Both the position numbers and the translations under genes were made by a program. Shown here piece after piece: positions 7,970 to 16,125 of a stretch of DNA of 64,000 nt. Source of the DNA: Paenibacillus oleatilyticus (GTDB taxonomy: Bacteria; Bacillota; Bacilli; Paenibacillales; NBRC-103111). Within the stretch, counting starts at the first letter, position 1. Every line of letters starts with the position of its first letter. The stretch lies in contig NZ_JAHNZO010000034.1 of the NCBI RefSeq assembly GCF_018998565.1, positions 1-64,000 on the forward strand, given 5' to 3'. The notes under the pieces are model-generated. The model saw nothing but the letters and a program-made list of their open reading frames with translations, was not told the DNA's origin and made no database searches.

Positions 7970-8905
7970 ATGGAACTTCTTCAACTGCAATATTTTCTCG
8001 CGGTCGCTCGATTGGAGCATGTGACCGAGGCGGCACGAGCTCTGCACGTTACTCAATCGTCGCTCAGCAAAACGATTCAACGCCTGGAGGAGGATCTAGG
8101 GGTCCCTCTCTTCGATCGAACAGGGAGGAAGCTGCGGTTGAATGAGTATGGAAGCCGATTTCTTCGCCGTGCGGAAAGGGCGTTATTTGAATTGGAGCAG
8201 GGGAAGCAGGAGATTAGCGATTTGTCCAGTCCGGAACATGGCACACTTGAATTGGCGGTGACCAACGCAAGCACGCTGCCTCAAATCCTTCGAGAGTTTC
8301 GGAAAAAACATCCCCATATCCAATTTCATGTGCAAATGCTGACCACGCAGGAAATGATAACGCTTCTCCATCGTGGTGAGGTCGATTTCTGCTTGTCCTC
8401 TCCTCCTATACAAAGGGATGACTTTGAATGTGAAATCGTGTTCGTCGACCCCATCCTTGTGGCTGTTCCGAAGGGACATCGGCTGGCAGACCGAACCAGC
8501 GTTTCCTTGGCAGAACTAAGGGACGAATGGTTTGTCGGCGTAAAGAGGGGCTACCTTACTCGCGATCTGGTAGACTCCGTATGCCAATCGGCCGGATTTG
8601 CGCCTAAATATGTGTATGAGGGAAATGAGCCCGCCAGGCTAAGCGCTCTGGTGGAGGCCGGAATTGGCATCGGCTTCATACCAAGCACGGCCATGAATCC
8701 GCGGGAGCATATCCAATATCTTCGGGTAGAGGACCACGAATTGGTACGGGAGATTGCTTTATTATGGCACAAGAGCCGGTACATTTCGCGGGCTGCACTG
8801 GAATTCCGTAAGGTCGTGGTAGAATATTTTGGTATGGGGTCAAATGCAATCAAAGAAACAACCATTGTTAATAAGCAGAGGAGCAACTCTCATGACGGAA
8901 AATAG
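7970..8905 (+). CDS. LysR family transcriptional regulator
   Basis: This 311-residue protein has the standard LysR layout: a winged helix-turn-helix at residues 1-60 (MELLQLQYFLAVARLEHVTE, ALHVTQSSLSKTIQRLEEDL, FDRTGRKLRLNEYG) and a periplasmic-binding-like effector domain after residue 90. The ATG at 7970 has GGAGGG at suitable distance; the frame is open from 7952. It is divergent from the MFS exporter across 113 bases, the classical arrangement for a LysR activator and its target. The 3' end overlaps the next gene by 14 bases, so the WG-repeat gene may be read from the same transcript. Confidence 0.9.
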   Translation: MELLQLQYFLAVARLEHVTEAARALHVTQSSLSKTIQRLEEDLGVPLFDRTGRKLRLNEYGSRFLRRAERALFELEQGKQEISDLSSPEHGTLELAVTNASTLPQILREFRKKHPHIQFHVQMLTTQEMITLLHRGEVDFCLSSPPIQRDDFECEIVFVDPILVAVPKGHRLADRTSVSLAELRDEWFVGVKRGYLTRDLVDSVCQSAGFAPKYVYEGNEPARLSALVEAGIGIGFIPSTAMNPREHIQYLRVEDHELVREIALLWHKSRYISRAALEFRKVVVEYFGMGSNAIKETTIVNKQRSNSHDGK

Positions 8906-11900
8906 CAACGTGTTTCATCCGCCCTATGTCGTACGTTTTCCATTCGAAAAATCGCTCGGGCTACGTAATGCGTTGATCGACGTTGATGGAAATCTTGTTC
9001 GCGAGCCGAATTTGCTTAAAGTACATAACTTTACTCCAAATAGTAAGGGAGGTTACATTACCGCAGCTCAGGACCTAAACGAAAAATGGGGGTACCTGGA
9101 TCAAAACGGCAGATGGTTGATCGAGCCGATTTTGGAGGATGCGCGCATTTTTGGCGAGGAGGGCATGGCCAGATTCAAAAAAGAAGGGCTATGGGGCTAT
9201 GTAGACTTAAACGGGGAAATCAAAATCCAACCCCGGTTTGAGGAGGCGCTGCCATTTAACGCAGGCTTGGCGGCGGTTCGCTTGCACAATGGTTATGCCT
9301 ATATCGATTGTATGGGACAAGTCGTCATCGAAGGGCCGTTTGACGAGGCAGGCTTCTTTTCACCGATTGGTTTGGCTGCCGTAAAAAATCGGGGGAGCTC
9401 CGCTTGGGGGGTCATCAATACGAAAGGCGAAATGGCGATTGCCCCGCAATTTGCGAATGTCGGCATGTATACAAGCGATGGCACAGCCCCCGCAAGGAAA
9501 GGTAAATTATGGGGATTGATCGATACGCAAGGCGAATGGATCGTGAAGCCGACCTATTCGCGTATCGAAGAGTTCAACGAAGAAGGGCTTGCTTTTTTCA
9601 GCGATTACACTGATCTGATGAATATAAGAAAGGGTTATCTCAATACAAAGGGCGATGTGGTCATTGAGGGAACGTCGATCTCGGACCAAATGGTGTGCGG
9701 GCTGGTAAAAGAAGATGTGCCTTACGGCGGAGGCATCGGCTTCTTCGATCGTACCGGTACGATGGTGATCCCGCCACAGTATGCTTGGGCCGATCCTTTT
9801 CATGAGTGTGGCGCGAGCGTCGTCCTTCACAAGGATCAATGGGGGATTCTTACGATGGACGGCCAGTTCCGGGAAATGCCTTATGTGGAGCCGCTGACGG
9901 ATCATGAAGGCTGGGTGCTGGGCTTTTCTAGCGGCAAGGGAATGGCTCCGTTTCTTGTTCGGAAAGGCGAAGTTGTCTACGTGGACGCAGCTGGAAGGGA
10001 AGTTTGCAGACTGCGGGTAGAAGAGACGGGGAATCCACAGGAGCGTGTATTGCGACTATTTAATGCTGAGGGAAGGATCGTATGGCAAAACGAAGGAGAG
10101 AAGGGTGCGTTTTTTGTCGAGAGTCCGTTTTTGTGCAAGCAGCCTGCCCGGCATTTTGAGGATATCCAGTATTGGGAGGGAGATATTACGGATGCCGCAC
10201 AAACCCTCTTGGATGCGGAACCAAGAGATTTTTATCCCTATACCTGGTACGAACGGGATGTGTACGATCTATCGGAAGAGGATGAAGATGAGATCGACGA
10301 GTATAAAAAAAGAGGCGCGATGGTGGTCCTGGCGGGCACTTATGTGAGCGAGGAGCATTACGGGCATTACCCTTTTCTCGGGGAATGGGAAAGAAAGGCT
10401 TTTGAACAGTATTTTGCAGCGATCGCTGACCGTCTTTCCGATTTTTTTGGCGACCCGCTGCCCGATGCGTCTATCATGCTGCGCTGGGGCGATAATAACA
10501 TCAGCAAAGCATGGGAAGTGAACGGCAAGTATCTGGTGCTGGAATGGTTCACTGAATATGGCGATGGCGATTTTGTCCACCGGCTGTGGCTTGCTGCAGG
10601 ATACAAAGAGGACTTGGAATACGAAGAGGAGGATGCCGAGAACGAATACGATTTAAACGAGGAAGGAACCCAAGCAAATGACCAGACCTTCGATCTCGAT
10701 CAGTTTGAGAAACTGGTGAAAGAGGCACAGGCTCATATGGATGCGGAGGAACATGAGGAAGTTCTCGATTTAGCGTTCCAAATGGAGGAACTCGCCTCTG
10801 ATTGCACGGATGTGGATGTCGCGGACATAAGCCGGATCTATGACTGCAAGCGGAATGCGCTGTATCGATTGGGGCGGGTAGAAGAAGCGCTCGAGACCTG
10901 CCGTGAAGCGATTGCCTATATCTCCCCGAGGATGTTGTTCAACTATCGGCCAGAGCCCCGCCAAACGCTGCGCGCTTGCCATAATGTACTCGCTCGGGAG
11001 CTAATGGAGCGCGCCGCATCCAAAGAAGAATGCCTGACAGCCTGGGAACATGTAAAGGCTTGCTTTAAAACGGTGGGACCGAATGAGGGTGAAGCTTTAC
11101 TTGAACATTTCTATGACACCCGAGCGCTTGTGCTGCTGAAGCTGAGTGAGTTTGATCCCGCAGAGCAAGCGAAGGCCTTTGCTTTTCTTCAGCGGATGCA
11201 GACCATCGGGTCACCGTATCTGAGAGACGAGCTACGACTGGCTAAAGCGATAAACTCAGCAGAGTATCAGGCCTTTTTGAAAAACAGCCAGGAAGTCGAT
11301 CGAGAATATGTACAGGCACCTGCCCAGGAAACCGCTATGGAGGCAGTGACCCGGTACCACAAGGCATACGAAACATTTAGCCAATTCAACTCGCAAGTGG
11401 AAAAGGAATTTGGGCCCATTCTCTCCCTTTCGTTTAGGGAGGAAATGATTGCGAAGTCCGAAGAGGAATTAGGGTTTGCCTTGCCGGATACACTTCGTCA
11501 ATTTATGCTGGTGCCTGGCCTTGTACATGGGATATATCCGGAACTTGTGCCTCCTATGAAAATTCAAGGGATGTTTTCGCTAATCAGTGATGTGTGGGGA
11601 GTGCGCCGGGAGTTCGAGGAGCGTTTGACGCGGAAAGAATTGCACTGGCTGGAGGTTCATTGTCAGATCTGCGGCTTGTCGCAGATGGACGAGCATAGTC
11701 AAGAGTACATGTACTTTACTCCCGTAAAAGGATTTGGCACCTTTACCTACATTCGGGATGATTGGGATAAGTTTGAAGCGGATGTGCTCAGACCGCTGCT
11801 GGCGCAAGAGATTCCCGATGAGACGTTCGACCAGATGTATTCCCGAAAGGTGACCGATCAGATTAAGCGGATGATTGAGGTTAGCAGAAATCCCGGTGCA

Positions 11901-11909
11901 ATGCACTGA
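8892..11909 (+). CDS. WG-repeat protein with TPR-like middle and SUKH-like C-terminus
   Basis: A 1005-residue cytoplasmic protein without signal peptide. Residues about 55-330 hold around eight WG beta-repeats of 21-40 residues, for example KWGYLDQNGRWLIEP, LWGYVDLNGEIKIQP, AWGVINTKGEMAIAP, LWGLIDTQGEWIVKP and QWGILTMDGQF. A middle part (about 600-830) is acidic and helical with TPR-like pairs such as RNALYRLGRVEEALETC. The C-terminus (about 840-960) contains the pattern SEEELGFALPDTLRQFML, typical of SMI1/KNR4 (SUKH) domains known as immunity or scaffold modules. The ATG at 8892 follows AGAGGAG. No function is established for this combination; a role in toxin immunity or stress scaffolding is inference. 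Confidence 0.75.
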   Translation: MTENSNVFHPPYVVRFPFEKSLGLRNALIDVDGNLVREPNLLKVHNFTPNSKGGYITAAQDLNEKWGYLDQNGRWLIEPILEDARIFGEEGMARFKKEGLWGYVDLNGEIKIQPRFEEALPFNAGLAAVRLHNGYAYIDCMGQVVIEGPFDEAGFFSPIGLAAVKNRGSSAWGVINTKGEMAIAPQFANVGMYTSDGTAPARKGKLWGLIDTQGEWIVKPTYSRIEEFNEEGLAFFSDYTDLMNIRKGYLNTKGDVVIEGTSISDQMVCGLVKEDVPYGGGIGFFDRTGTMVIPPQYAWADPFHECGASVVLHKDQWGILTMDGQFREMPYVEPLTDHEGWVLGFSSGKGMAPFLVRKGEVVYVDAAGREVCRLRVEETGNPQERVLRLFNAEGRIVWQNEGEKGAFFVESPFLCKQPARHFEDIQYWEGDITDAAQTLLDAEPRDFYPYTWYERDVYDLSEEDEDEIDEYKKRGAMVVLAGTYVSEEHYGHYPFLGEWERKAFEQYFAAIADRLSDFFGDPLPDASIMLRWGDNNISKAWEVNGKYLVLEWFTEYGDGDFVHRLWLAAGYKEDLEYEEEDAENEYDLNEEGTQANDQTFDLDQFEKLVKEAQAHMDAEEHEEVLDLAFQMEELASDCTDVDVADISRIYDCKRNALYRLGRVEEALETCREAIAYISPRMLFNYRPEPRQTLRACHNVLARELMERAASKEECLTAWEHVKACFKTVGPNEGEALLEHFYDTRALVLLKLSEFDPAEQAKAFAFLQRMQTIGSPYLRDELRLAKAINSAEYQAFLKNSQEVDREYVQAPAQETAMEAVTRYHKAYETFSQFNSQVEKEFGPILSLSFREEMIAKSEEELGFALPDTLRQFMLVPGLVHGIYPELVPPMKIQGMFSLISDVWGVRREFEERLTRKELHWLEVHCQICGLSQMDEHSQEYMYFTPVKGFGTFTYIRDDWDKFEADVLRPLLAQEIPDETFDQMYSRKVTDQIKRMIEVSRNPGAMH

Positions 11910-11928
11910 TCGTATCCCCTCAAAGTGA

Positions 11929-11954
11929 ACGGTAAAGGATAGGGCCCTTACCGT
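11929..11954 (+). terminator. hairpin after the WG-repeat gene
   Basis: ACGGTAAAGG (11929-11938) pairs imperfectly with CCCTTACCGT (11945-11954) around a short loop. The following TTTGCTT is a weak T tract, so termination may be partial. Confidence 0.5.
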
Positions 11955-11993
11955 TTGCTTGGAGGGGATGTTCTGTTCGGTCAAATGAAAGTA

Positions 11994-12022
11994 TTGACAT
12001 TACTACGAAAACGTATTAAATT
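11994..12022 (+). promoter_or_regulatory. promoter of the small membrane-protein gene
   Basis: TTGACA at 11994-11999 is followed after 17 bases by TAAATT at 12017-12022. The spacer is filled by operator copy 1, so a bound repressor would block RNA polymerase directly. The start codon is at 12141, leaving a leader of about 110 bases with two further operator copies. Confidence 0.55.
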
Positions 12023-12096
12023 GAGTTTAGACATACATTACGATTTCGTAGTAATTCGGACTCTTTTTTTATATATTTACTACGAATTCGTACTAA
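12000..12096. promoter_or_regulatory. three copies of a palindromic operator
   Basis: The 16-mer TTACTACGAAWWCGTA occurs at 12000-12015 (+), on the minus strand at 12039-12054 (with A/C changes at its end), and at 12077-12092 (+). Copy 3 is nearly a perfect palindrome around GAATTC. Spacing between copies is about 23-39 bases. TetR- or MarR-type regulators bind such sites, but no regulator gene lies within several kilobases. Confidence 0.7.
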
Positions 12097-12140
12097 AAGA
12101 ACCTTGAAGGTTATTAAGTTCCATAAGGAGGAGGATTGAC

Positions 12141-12527
12141 ATGAATTGGCAAGACGCAGCCTTGGTGGTGGCGGGGTTTATCGGAAGTGGTGTGGCGGTG
12201 ATTCACGGCAGTCTGACCCAACGGCTCATGATCAGGCCGCTAACGAAGTCTGTTCTCGCCGACGAACTAACGTTAGTCAAAAAGCTCGTGCCGTCACTCT
12301 TGCAGTTCAGTACGTTCAACTGGTTTCTCGGCGGTCTAGCCTTGATCGCTTCTGCCCTCTGGTTCGAGCAGGACGTAAGGCTTGCGACTAGCCTGCTCGT
12401 CGGCAGTTCCTACCTGTATGGCGCTCTCGTCAACCTTTGGGCGACACGCGGCCGTCATCCCGGCTGGATGCTTTACACGGTTGCGCTCGGCTTGATCGCC
12501 TTCGGCGTCAACGGACCCGGCGGTTGA
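12141..12527 (+). CDS. small integral membrane protein, unknown family
   Basis: The 128-residue protein has about four hydrophobic segments: ALVVAGFIGSGVAVIHG, the stretch FNWFLGGLALIASALWF, LATSLLVGSSYLYGALVNLW and WMLYTVALGLIAFGV. A conserved-looking loop, SLTQRLMIRPL, follows the first. I do not recognise a characterised family. The AGGAGGAGG site lies six bases before the ATG, so translation should be strong. It is monocistronic, with its own terminator. The three upstream operator copies imply tight inducible control, perhaps by a signal sensed by a regulator encoded elsewhere. Confidence 0.75.
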   Translation: MNWQDAALVVAGFIGSGVAVIHGSLTQRLMIRPLTKSVLADELTLVKKLVPSLLQFSTFNWFLGGLALIASALWFEQDVRLATSLLVGSSYLYGALVNLWATRGRHPGWMLYTVALGLIAFGVNGPGG

Positions 12528-12580
12528 GGTGACTTTCACAAGGTCCGAAGCGGGGAGCGGTCGGCAGATTTATGTTCGTA

Positions 12581-12617
12581 TGCCCCGGATTCCGATTCCG
12601 GGGCATTTCTTTTTCTC
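12581..12617 (+). terminator. Rho-independent terminator
   Basis: TGCCCCGGA (12581-12589) and TCCGGGGCA (12597-12605) form a perfect nine-base-pair stem with a seven-base loop, followed by TTTCTTTTTCTC. It ends the 12141-12527 unit. Confidence 0.9.
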
Positions 12618-12630
12618 AAGTTTGGTTTCC

Positions 12631-13440
12631 TTACATAGCAGCAGCGGGTTGTGCTTCTTTAGACGCTTCCTGACTCGTCGTAAAGTCGATCGGCGTAACG
12701 CCTTCCGCTTTCCACACCGTGCCTCTTCGCTCGTACTCGAATAACTTTTCGACGGCATTCGCGATTCGGGGCCCCAGTTCACGCTCAACCAAATACAAGG
12801 CCACGTCAAGTCCCGAAGTCACGCCTCCGCCGCTCACGAGGCGAGGACCGTCTACAACGACTCTTGCATCAACCGGAATTGCGCCGGCAGCTTTTAAAGC
12901 AGCCATGCCCAAATGGTTGGTTACGGCATGTCTATCTTTCAACAAGCCTTTCATAGCAAGCAGCACTGAGCCTCCACATACGGTAGCCACCGTGACTTCC
13001 TTATTGTCCATAGCTTGCTTGATCAAATCCGGTAAACCTGTCCTCATAGCCTGCCCTAATATATTCGGAATGGCGTCTTCCGAATTTCCCGCCGGCTTCC
13101 CCGCAGCTCCGGGCACCAAAATAATTCCCGGACGATTCGGATCTAAGGCCGCTTGCGCTTCGAGGGCGGGCCCATTCATACCGCTAGGGACAGAACGCTT
13201 GCCTTCTGCGGAGACCAATTCCAGCGTAACGGCTCCTCCCGAGTATATTCCCGCGGCAGCGAATACTTCATATGGCGCCAAAGCGTCCATTAGATCGAAG
13301 CCATCGAATAGTACGACTTGAACATGCATACTTTTGTCCTTGAACGCATTCTTATTCTCGCTTGTTTGCGCACTTGCCGCAGGGGCAATCAGACTTAGTA
13401 CCAGGGTAAACGACAGGAGCCATCCAAAAAATTTTTTCAT
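12631..13440 (-). CDS. secreted DJ-1/PfpI family protein
   Basis: The 269-residue protein starts with a signal peptide (KK, a hydrophobic core LLSFTLVLSLIAP, then AASA cleavage region). A complete DJ-1/PfpI domain of the isonitrile-hydratase/ThiJ-like branch follows: VVLFDGFDLMDALAPYEVF, the nucleophile elbow VATVCGGSVLLA with its Cys, and SGGGVTSGLDVALYLVERE. Export of a DJ-1 protein is uncommon, since most are cytoplasmic. The ATG at 13440 (or 13452) follows AAAGGA. It is about 40 bases downstream of the DUF2306 gene and is a paralogue of the protein at 14184-15218, so the pair arose by duplication. The substrate is unknown. Confidence 0.82.
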   Translation of the reverse strand: MKKFFGWLLSFTLVLSLIAPAASAQTSENKNAFKDKSMHVQVVLFDGFDLMDALAPYEVFAAAGIYSGGAVTLELVSAEGKRSVPSGMNGPALEAQAALDPNRPGIILVPGAAGKPAGNSEDAIPNILGQAMRTGLPDLIKQAMDNKEVTVATVCGGSVLLAMKGLLKDRHAVTNHLGMAALKAAGAIPVDARVVVDGPRLVSGGGVTSGLDVALYLVERELGPRIANAVEKLFEYERRGTVWKAEGVTPIDFTTSQEASKEAQPAAAM

Positions 13441-13481
13441 TCTTTTTACCATTCCTTTCGCTTGGAGGTGAGTGGATCACC

Positions 13482-14132
13482 TCATGTATGGGGAACCGCA
13501 GCTTCTCCAGAAGAACCGTTCATTCTAATGATGACGTCAGGAATAACCAGCAGCAGCACAATGGAGCCGTAAACGCCAATGGTATAGCTGGTAGCGTAAA
13601 CAAGACCGAAACCCTGATGAAACAGGAAGGTGATGAGATGAATGAACATGTTCGTAAAACAAAAAGCGTAGCTTCGGATCATCCAGTTCCGGTGCCGGAT
13701 GATCCGTTTCCTTTTGATTTGGAAGAGCGCCATGATTGTGATAAACAGCCATATAATATTCAGTGCATTGAATGCCATGCTGCTTATTTTTCCTCCGGTG
13801 GCGTAAGGCGCCATGTATCCGGAAGTCAGCACGACAAGCAGTACGGACACCAAATAAACGTAGCCGTTGATGCGATGGAACTTGCGGCTTTTTTCCATGA
13901 CTCGGTTAGAAAAGTTGAGCAGTCCGGCCGCCATCGCGATGCAGGCAAATGCAACATGAACGTACATCACGTTTAACCAGACCGGGAGATTGAGCTCGCG
14001 TTTGAGTCCGGTTTTATGGCTTAAAAAGCTCTCGGCTCCGGGATCGATGATATAATTGTTCAGCAAGGCGTAAAGGATAAATAAAATCGTGACACCGGTC
14101 AAAAGGCCGGATAGTCGTTTCCGTTTCTTCAT
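13482..14132 (-). CDS. DUF2306 family membrane protein
   Basis: About 216 residues with six to seven hydrophobic segments. Features include VYVHVAFACIAMAAGLL, the FHRINGYVYLVSVL segment (HRxxGxxY is typical of DUF2306), and HRNWMIRSYAFCFTNMFIHL. Conserved His residues in DUF2306 proteins could ligate haem, but this has not been shown here. The start is uncertain: the ATG at 14132 is preceded by a G-rich stretch (GCGGGGG), while the frame stays open to 14174. It lies between two DJ-1 paralogues in one minus-strand run and is presumably co-transcribed. Confidence 0.75.
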   Translation of the reverse strand: MKKRKRLSGLLTGVTILFILYALLNNYIIDPGAESFLSHKTGLKRELNLPVWLNVMYVHVAFACIAMAAGLLNFSNRVMEKSRKFHRINGYVYLVSVLLVVLTSGYMAPYATGGKISSMAFNALNIIWLFITIMALFQIKRKRIIRHRNWMIRSYAFCFTNMFIHLITFLFHQGFGLVYATSYTIGVYGSIVLLLVIPDVIIRMNGSSGEAAVPHT

Positions 14133-14183
14133 GTGATCCGAACCCCCGCGGCTCCATTTTGATGACCAATACACAGTTCCGGG

Positions 14184-15218
14184 CTAGGAAACGCGATGGC
14201 CTGTTAGTTTGGATGCCGGAAGCATGCCGGCCTTGGCGATTCCGGTCATGTGATCTCCGTCGGCGGCAACTTCGAATTTCAGATTCAAGCGCATCGGTTT
14301 CGTGATTTGCAGCGACCAAGTAAGCTTGTTATCCAGAAGGACGGGGTTCAACAACGCTACCGTCTCATTCCCTTGAGTGGCCTTGCCTTGGATTACCCCA
14401 TTCCTTGTTGAGATGGAGAGCTTAACCTGCAGTTTCCCAACTGGTGTAGCGATTGTTGTATCCCAATCGCCTTCGAAGACGGATGCCTCTGTGAGTTTGT
14501 TATCCGGAGGGCCATAAGTCATGGGCGCTTTGTCCGCCGCGATACTCGGTTCGTCGCCTGTCCATGTTTTTCGCCGGCCAGGTGCCATTCCTGTTTCTCT
14601 CCAAACCGTCCCCCTCCGCTCAAATTCGAACAACTGTTCTACCGCGTGCGCGATACGCGGTCCAAGCTCACGTTCCACCAGATACAGCGCTACATCGAGT
14701 CCCGAAGTTACGCCGCCGCCGCTAACCAGGTTGCCATCATCCACGACGCGCGCCGAGACGGGAATGGCTCCGGTTGCTTCAAGTACATTCATGCCCAGAT
14801 GATGAGTTACCGCCGGTCTGCCTTCCAAGAGCCCTCCCATGGCCAGCAGCAGGGAGCCGCCGCATACCGTGGCGACTACGATGTCTTTTTGCCCGAGTGC
14901 CTGCCTAACCATACCGGTCAATTCCGTGTTCATGGCCCGGGCCAGAATAGCCGGAACGGAATCGGGGCCATCTCCTTCGACGTCACCCGCGGCGCCGGGC
15001 ACGACAATGATACCCGCACGTTCCGGATTCAATCTGCCGCTTGCTTCAATCTTTACTCCGTTGGTGCCGCTAGTCACGGCTCTCGGACCTTCGGCGGTAA
15101 CGAATTCTACGCTTAACGCGTTGTCAGCATTCATCGCAGCGGCGCAAAAAACTTCGTAAGGTGCGATGGCATCCAGAAGGTCGAAGCCGTCAAAAAGCAC
15201 AATTTGAACCGTCAACAT
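14184..15218 (-). CDS. DJ-1/PfpI protein with C-terminal beta-sheet domain
   Basis: This 344-residue protein has a cytoplasmic DJ-1/PfpI domain at residues 1-200 (VQIVLFDGFDLLDAIAPYEV, VATVCGGSLLLAMGGLL with the catalytic-type Cys, SGGGVTSGLDVALYLVERE). A domain of about 100 residues follows (FEGDWDTTIATPVGKLQVKL to the end, ASKLTGHRV), whose alternating pattern suggests a lipocalin- or START-like beta barrel. The ATG at 15218 follows AAAGGAGG. It is closely related to the secreted protein at 12631-13440 but lacks the signal peptide. It is divergent from the response regulator gene, which may control the run. Confidence 0.8.
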   Translation of the reverse strand: MLTVQIVLFDGFDLLDAIAPYEVFCAAAMNADNALSVEFVTAEGPRAVTSGTNGVKIEASGRLNPERAGIIVVPGAAGDVEGDGPDSVPAILARAMNTELTGMVRQALGQKDIVVATVCGGSLLLAMGGLLEGRPAVTHHLGMNVLEATGAIPVSARVVDDGNLVSGGGVTSGLDVALYLVERELGPRIAHAVEQLFEFERRGTVWRETGMAPGRRKTWTGDEPSIAADKAPMTYGPPDNKLTEASVFEGDWDTTIATPVGKLQVKLSISTRNGVIQGKATQGNETVALLNPVLLDNKLTWSLQITKPMRLNLKFEVAADGDHMTGIAKAGMLPASKLTGHRVS

Positions 15219-15437
15219 CAAGAAATCTTCCTCCTTTATCCGTTTCTGCGTAGGACGGGACGAGTCATGACCCTCGGTATTAGCCATCCGTGTTCGCAAG
15301 AAAAATTGTAACAAACGAATATCTCAAACGAAGTTGTATAAAGGTCACAAAACAATAAACAAATCATCACAAATCAGATGGTTACGTTAGTTTCTTGCGG
15401 AAAAGATGATAAACTAGAATTCGAAGGTGGGATATTC

Positions 15438-16124
15438 ATGAGCGAAGTTAATACGATACTGGTTGTAGACGACGACCAAAGTATCGTCGACCTATTGAGG
15501 GACTTTTTAGAATACGATAATTTTCACGTGATAACCGCTGGCGATACCGCTCAAGCGTGGACCGTGTTCCAACAGAGTTCCATTCATTGCATCGTCCTTG
15601 ACATCATGATGCCGGGAGAAAACGGATTTGAGTTATGTCGCCGGATTCGGGCGGAGAGCAACGTTCCGATCCTTTTCTTGAGCGCTCGCAGCGATGATGT
15701 GGACAAGATTCGAGGGCTGACGCTCGGCGGCGATGATTATATCGTCAAAACCGCTTCACCGGGCGAGATTGTAGCCAGGGTCAAAGCGGTATTGCGGCGT
15801 TCCGCTTCTCTGCATCAAACGGATGGAAGAGTCCTGGATTTTGGCCGGATCAAGCTGAATCTGTCCACAAGAGAAGTTATCGTGGATGGGAAGAATGTAG
15901 TGCTCACGCCGAAGGAATATGCACTGTTTCGATTATTTGTCGAACACCCCAGACATGTTTTTACCTATGAACAAATACTTGCCAAATTTTGGGATGGGGT
16001 GGGCGATAAGCATACGATTCGGGTGTATCTCGGTCGACTTCGCGAAAAAATCGAATCCGATCCGAACCATCCGCAATACTTGGTCAACGTATGGGGAGTA
16101 GGGTATCGCTTCGAGGGAGGATAA
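15438..16124 (+). CDS. OmpR-family response regulator
   Basis: A 228-residue regulator with a receiver domain (acidic pocket VVDDDQ, phospho-acceptor Asp in VLDIMMPGENG, Ser in LFLSARSD) and a C-terminal winged helix (LTPKEYALFRLFVEHPRHVF through HTIRVYLGRLREKIE and VWGVGYRFEG). The usual Lys-Pro pair at the end of beta-5 reads DYIVKTASPGE: the Lys is kept but the cis-Pro is replaced by Thr. The ATG at 15438 follows AAGGTGGG. One base separates its stop from the kinase gene start at 16126. It probably regulates the divergent DJ-1 run or itself. Confidence 0.92.
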   Translation: MSEVNTILVVDDDQSIVDLLRDFLEYDNFHVITAGDTAQAWTVFQQSSIHCIVLDIMMPGENGFELCRRIRAESNVPILFLSARSDDVDKIRGLTLGGDDYIVKTASPGEIVARVKAVLRRSASLHQTDGRVLDFGRIKLNLSTREVIVDGKNVVLTPKEYALFRLFVEHPRHVFTYEQILAKFWDGVGDKHTIRVYLGRLREKIESDPNHPQYLVNVWGVGYRFEGG

Positions 16125-16125
16125 C

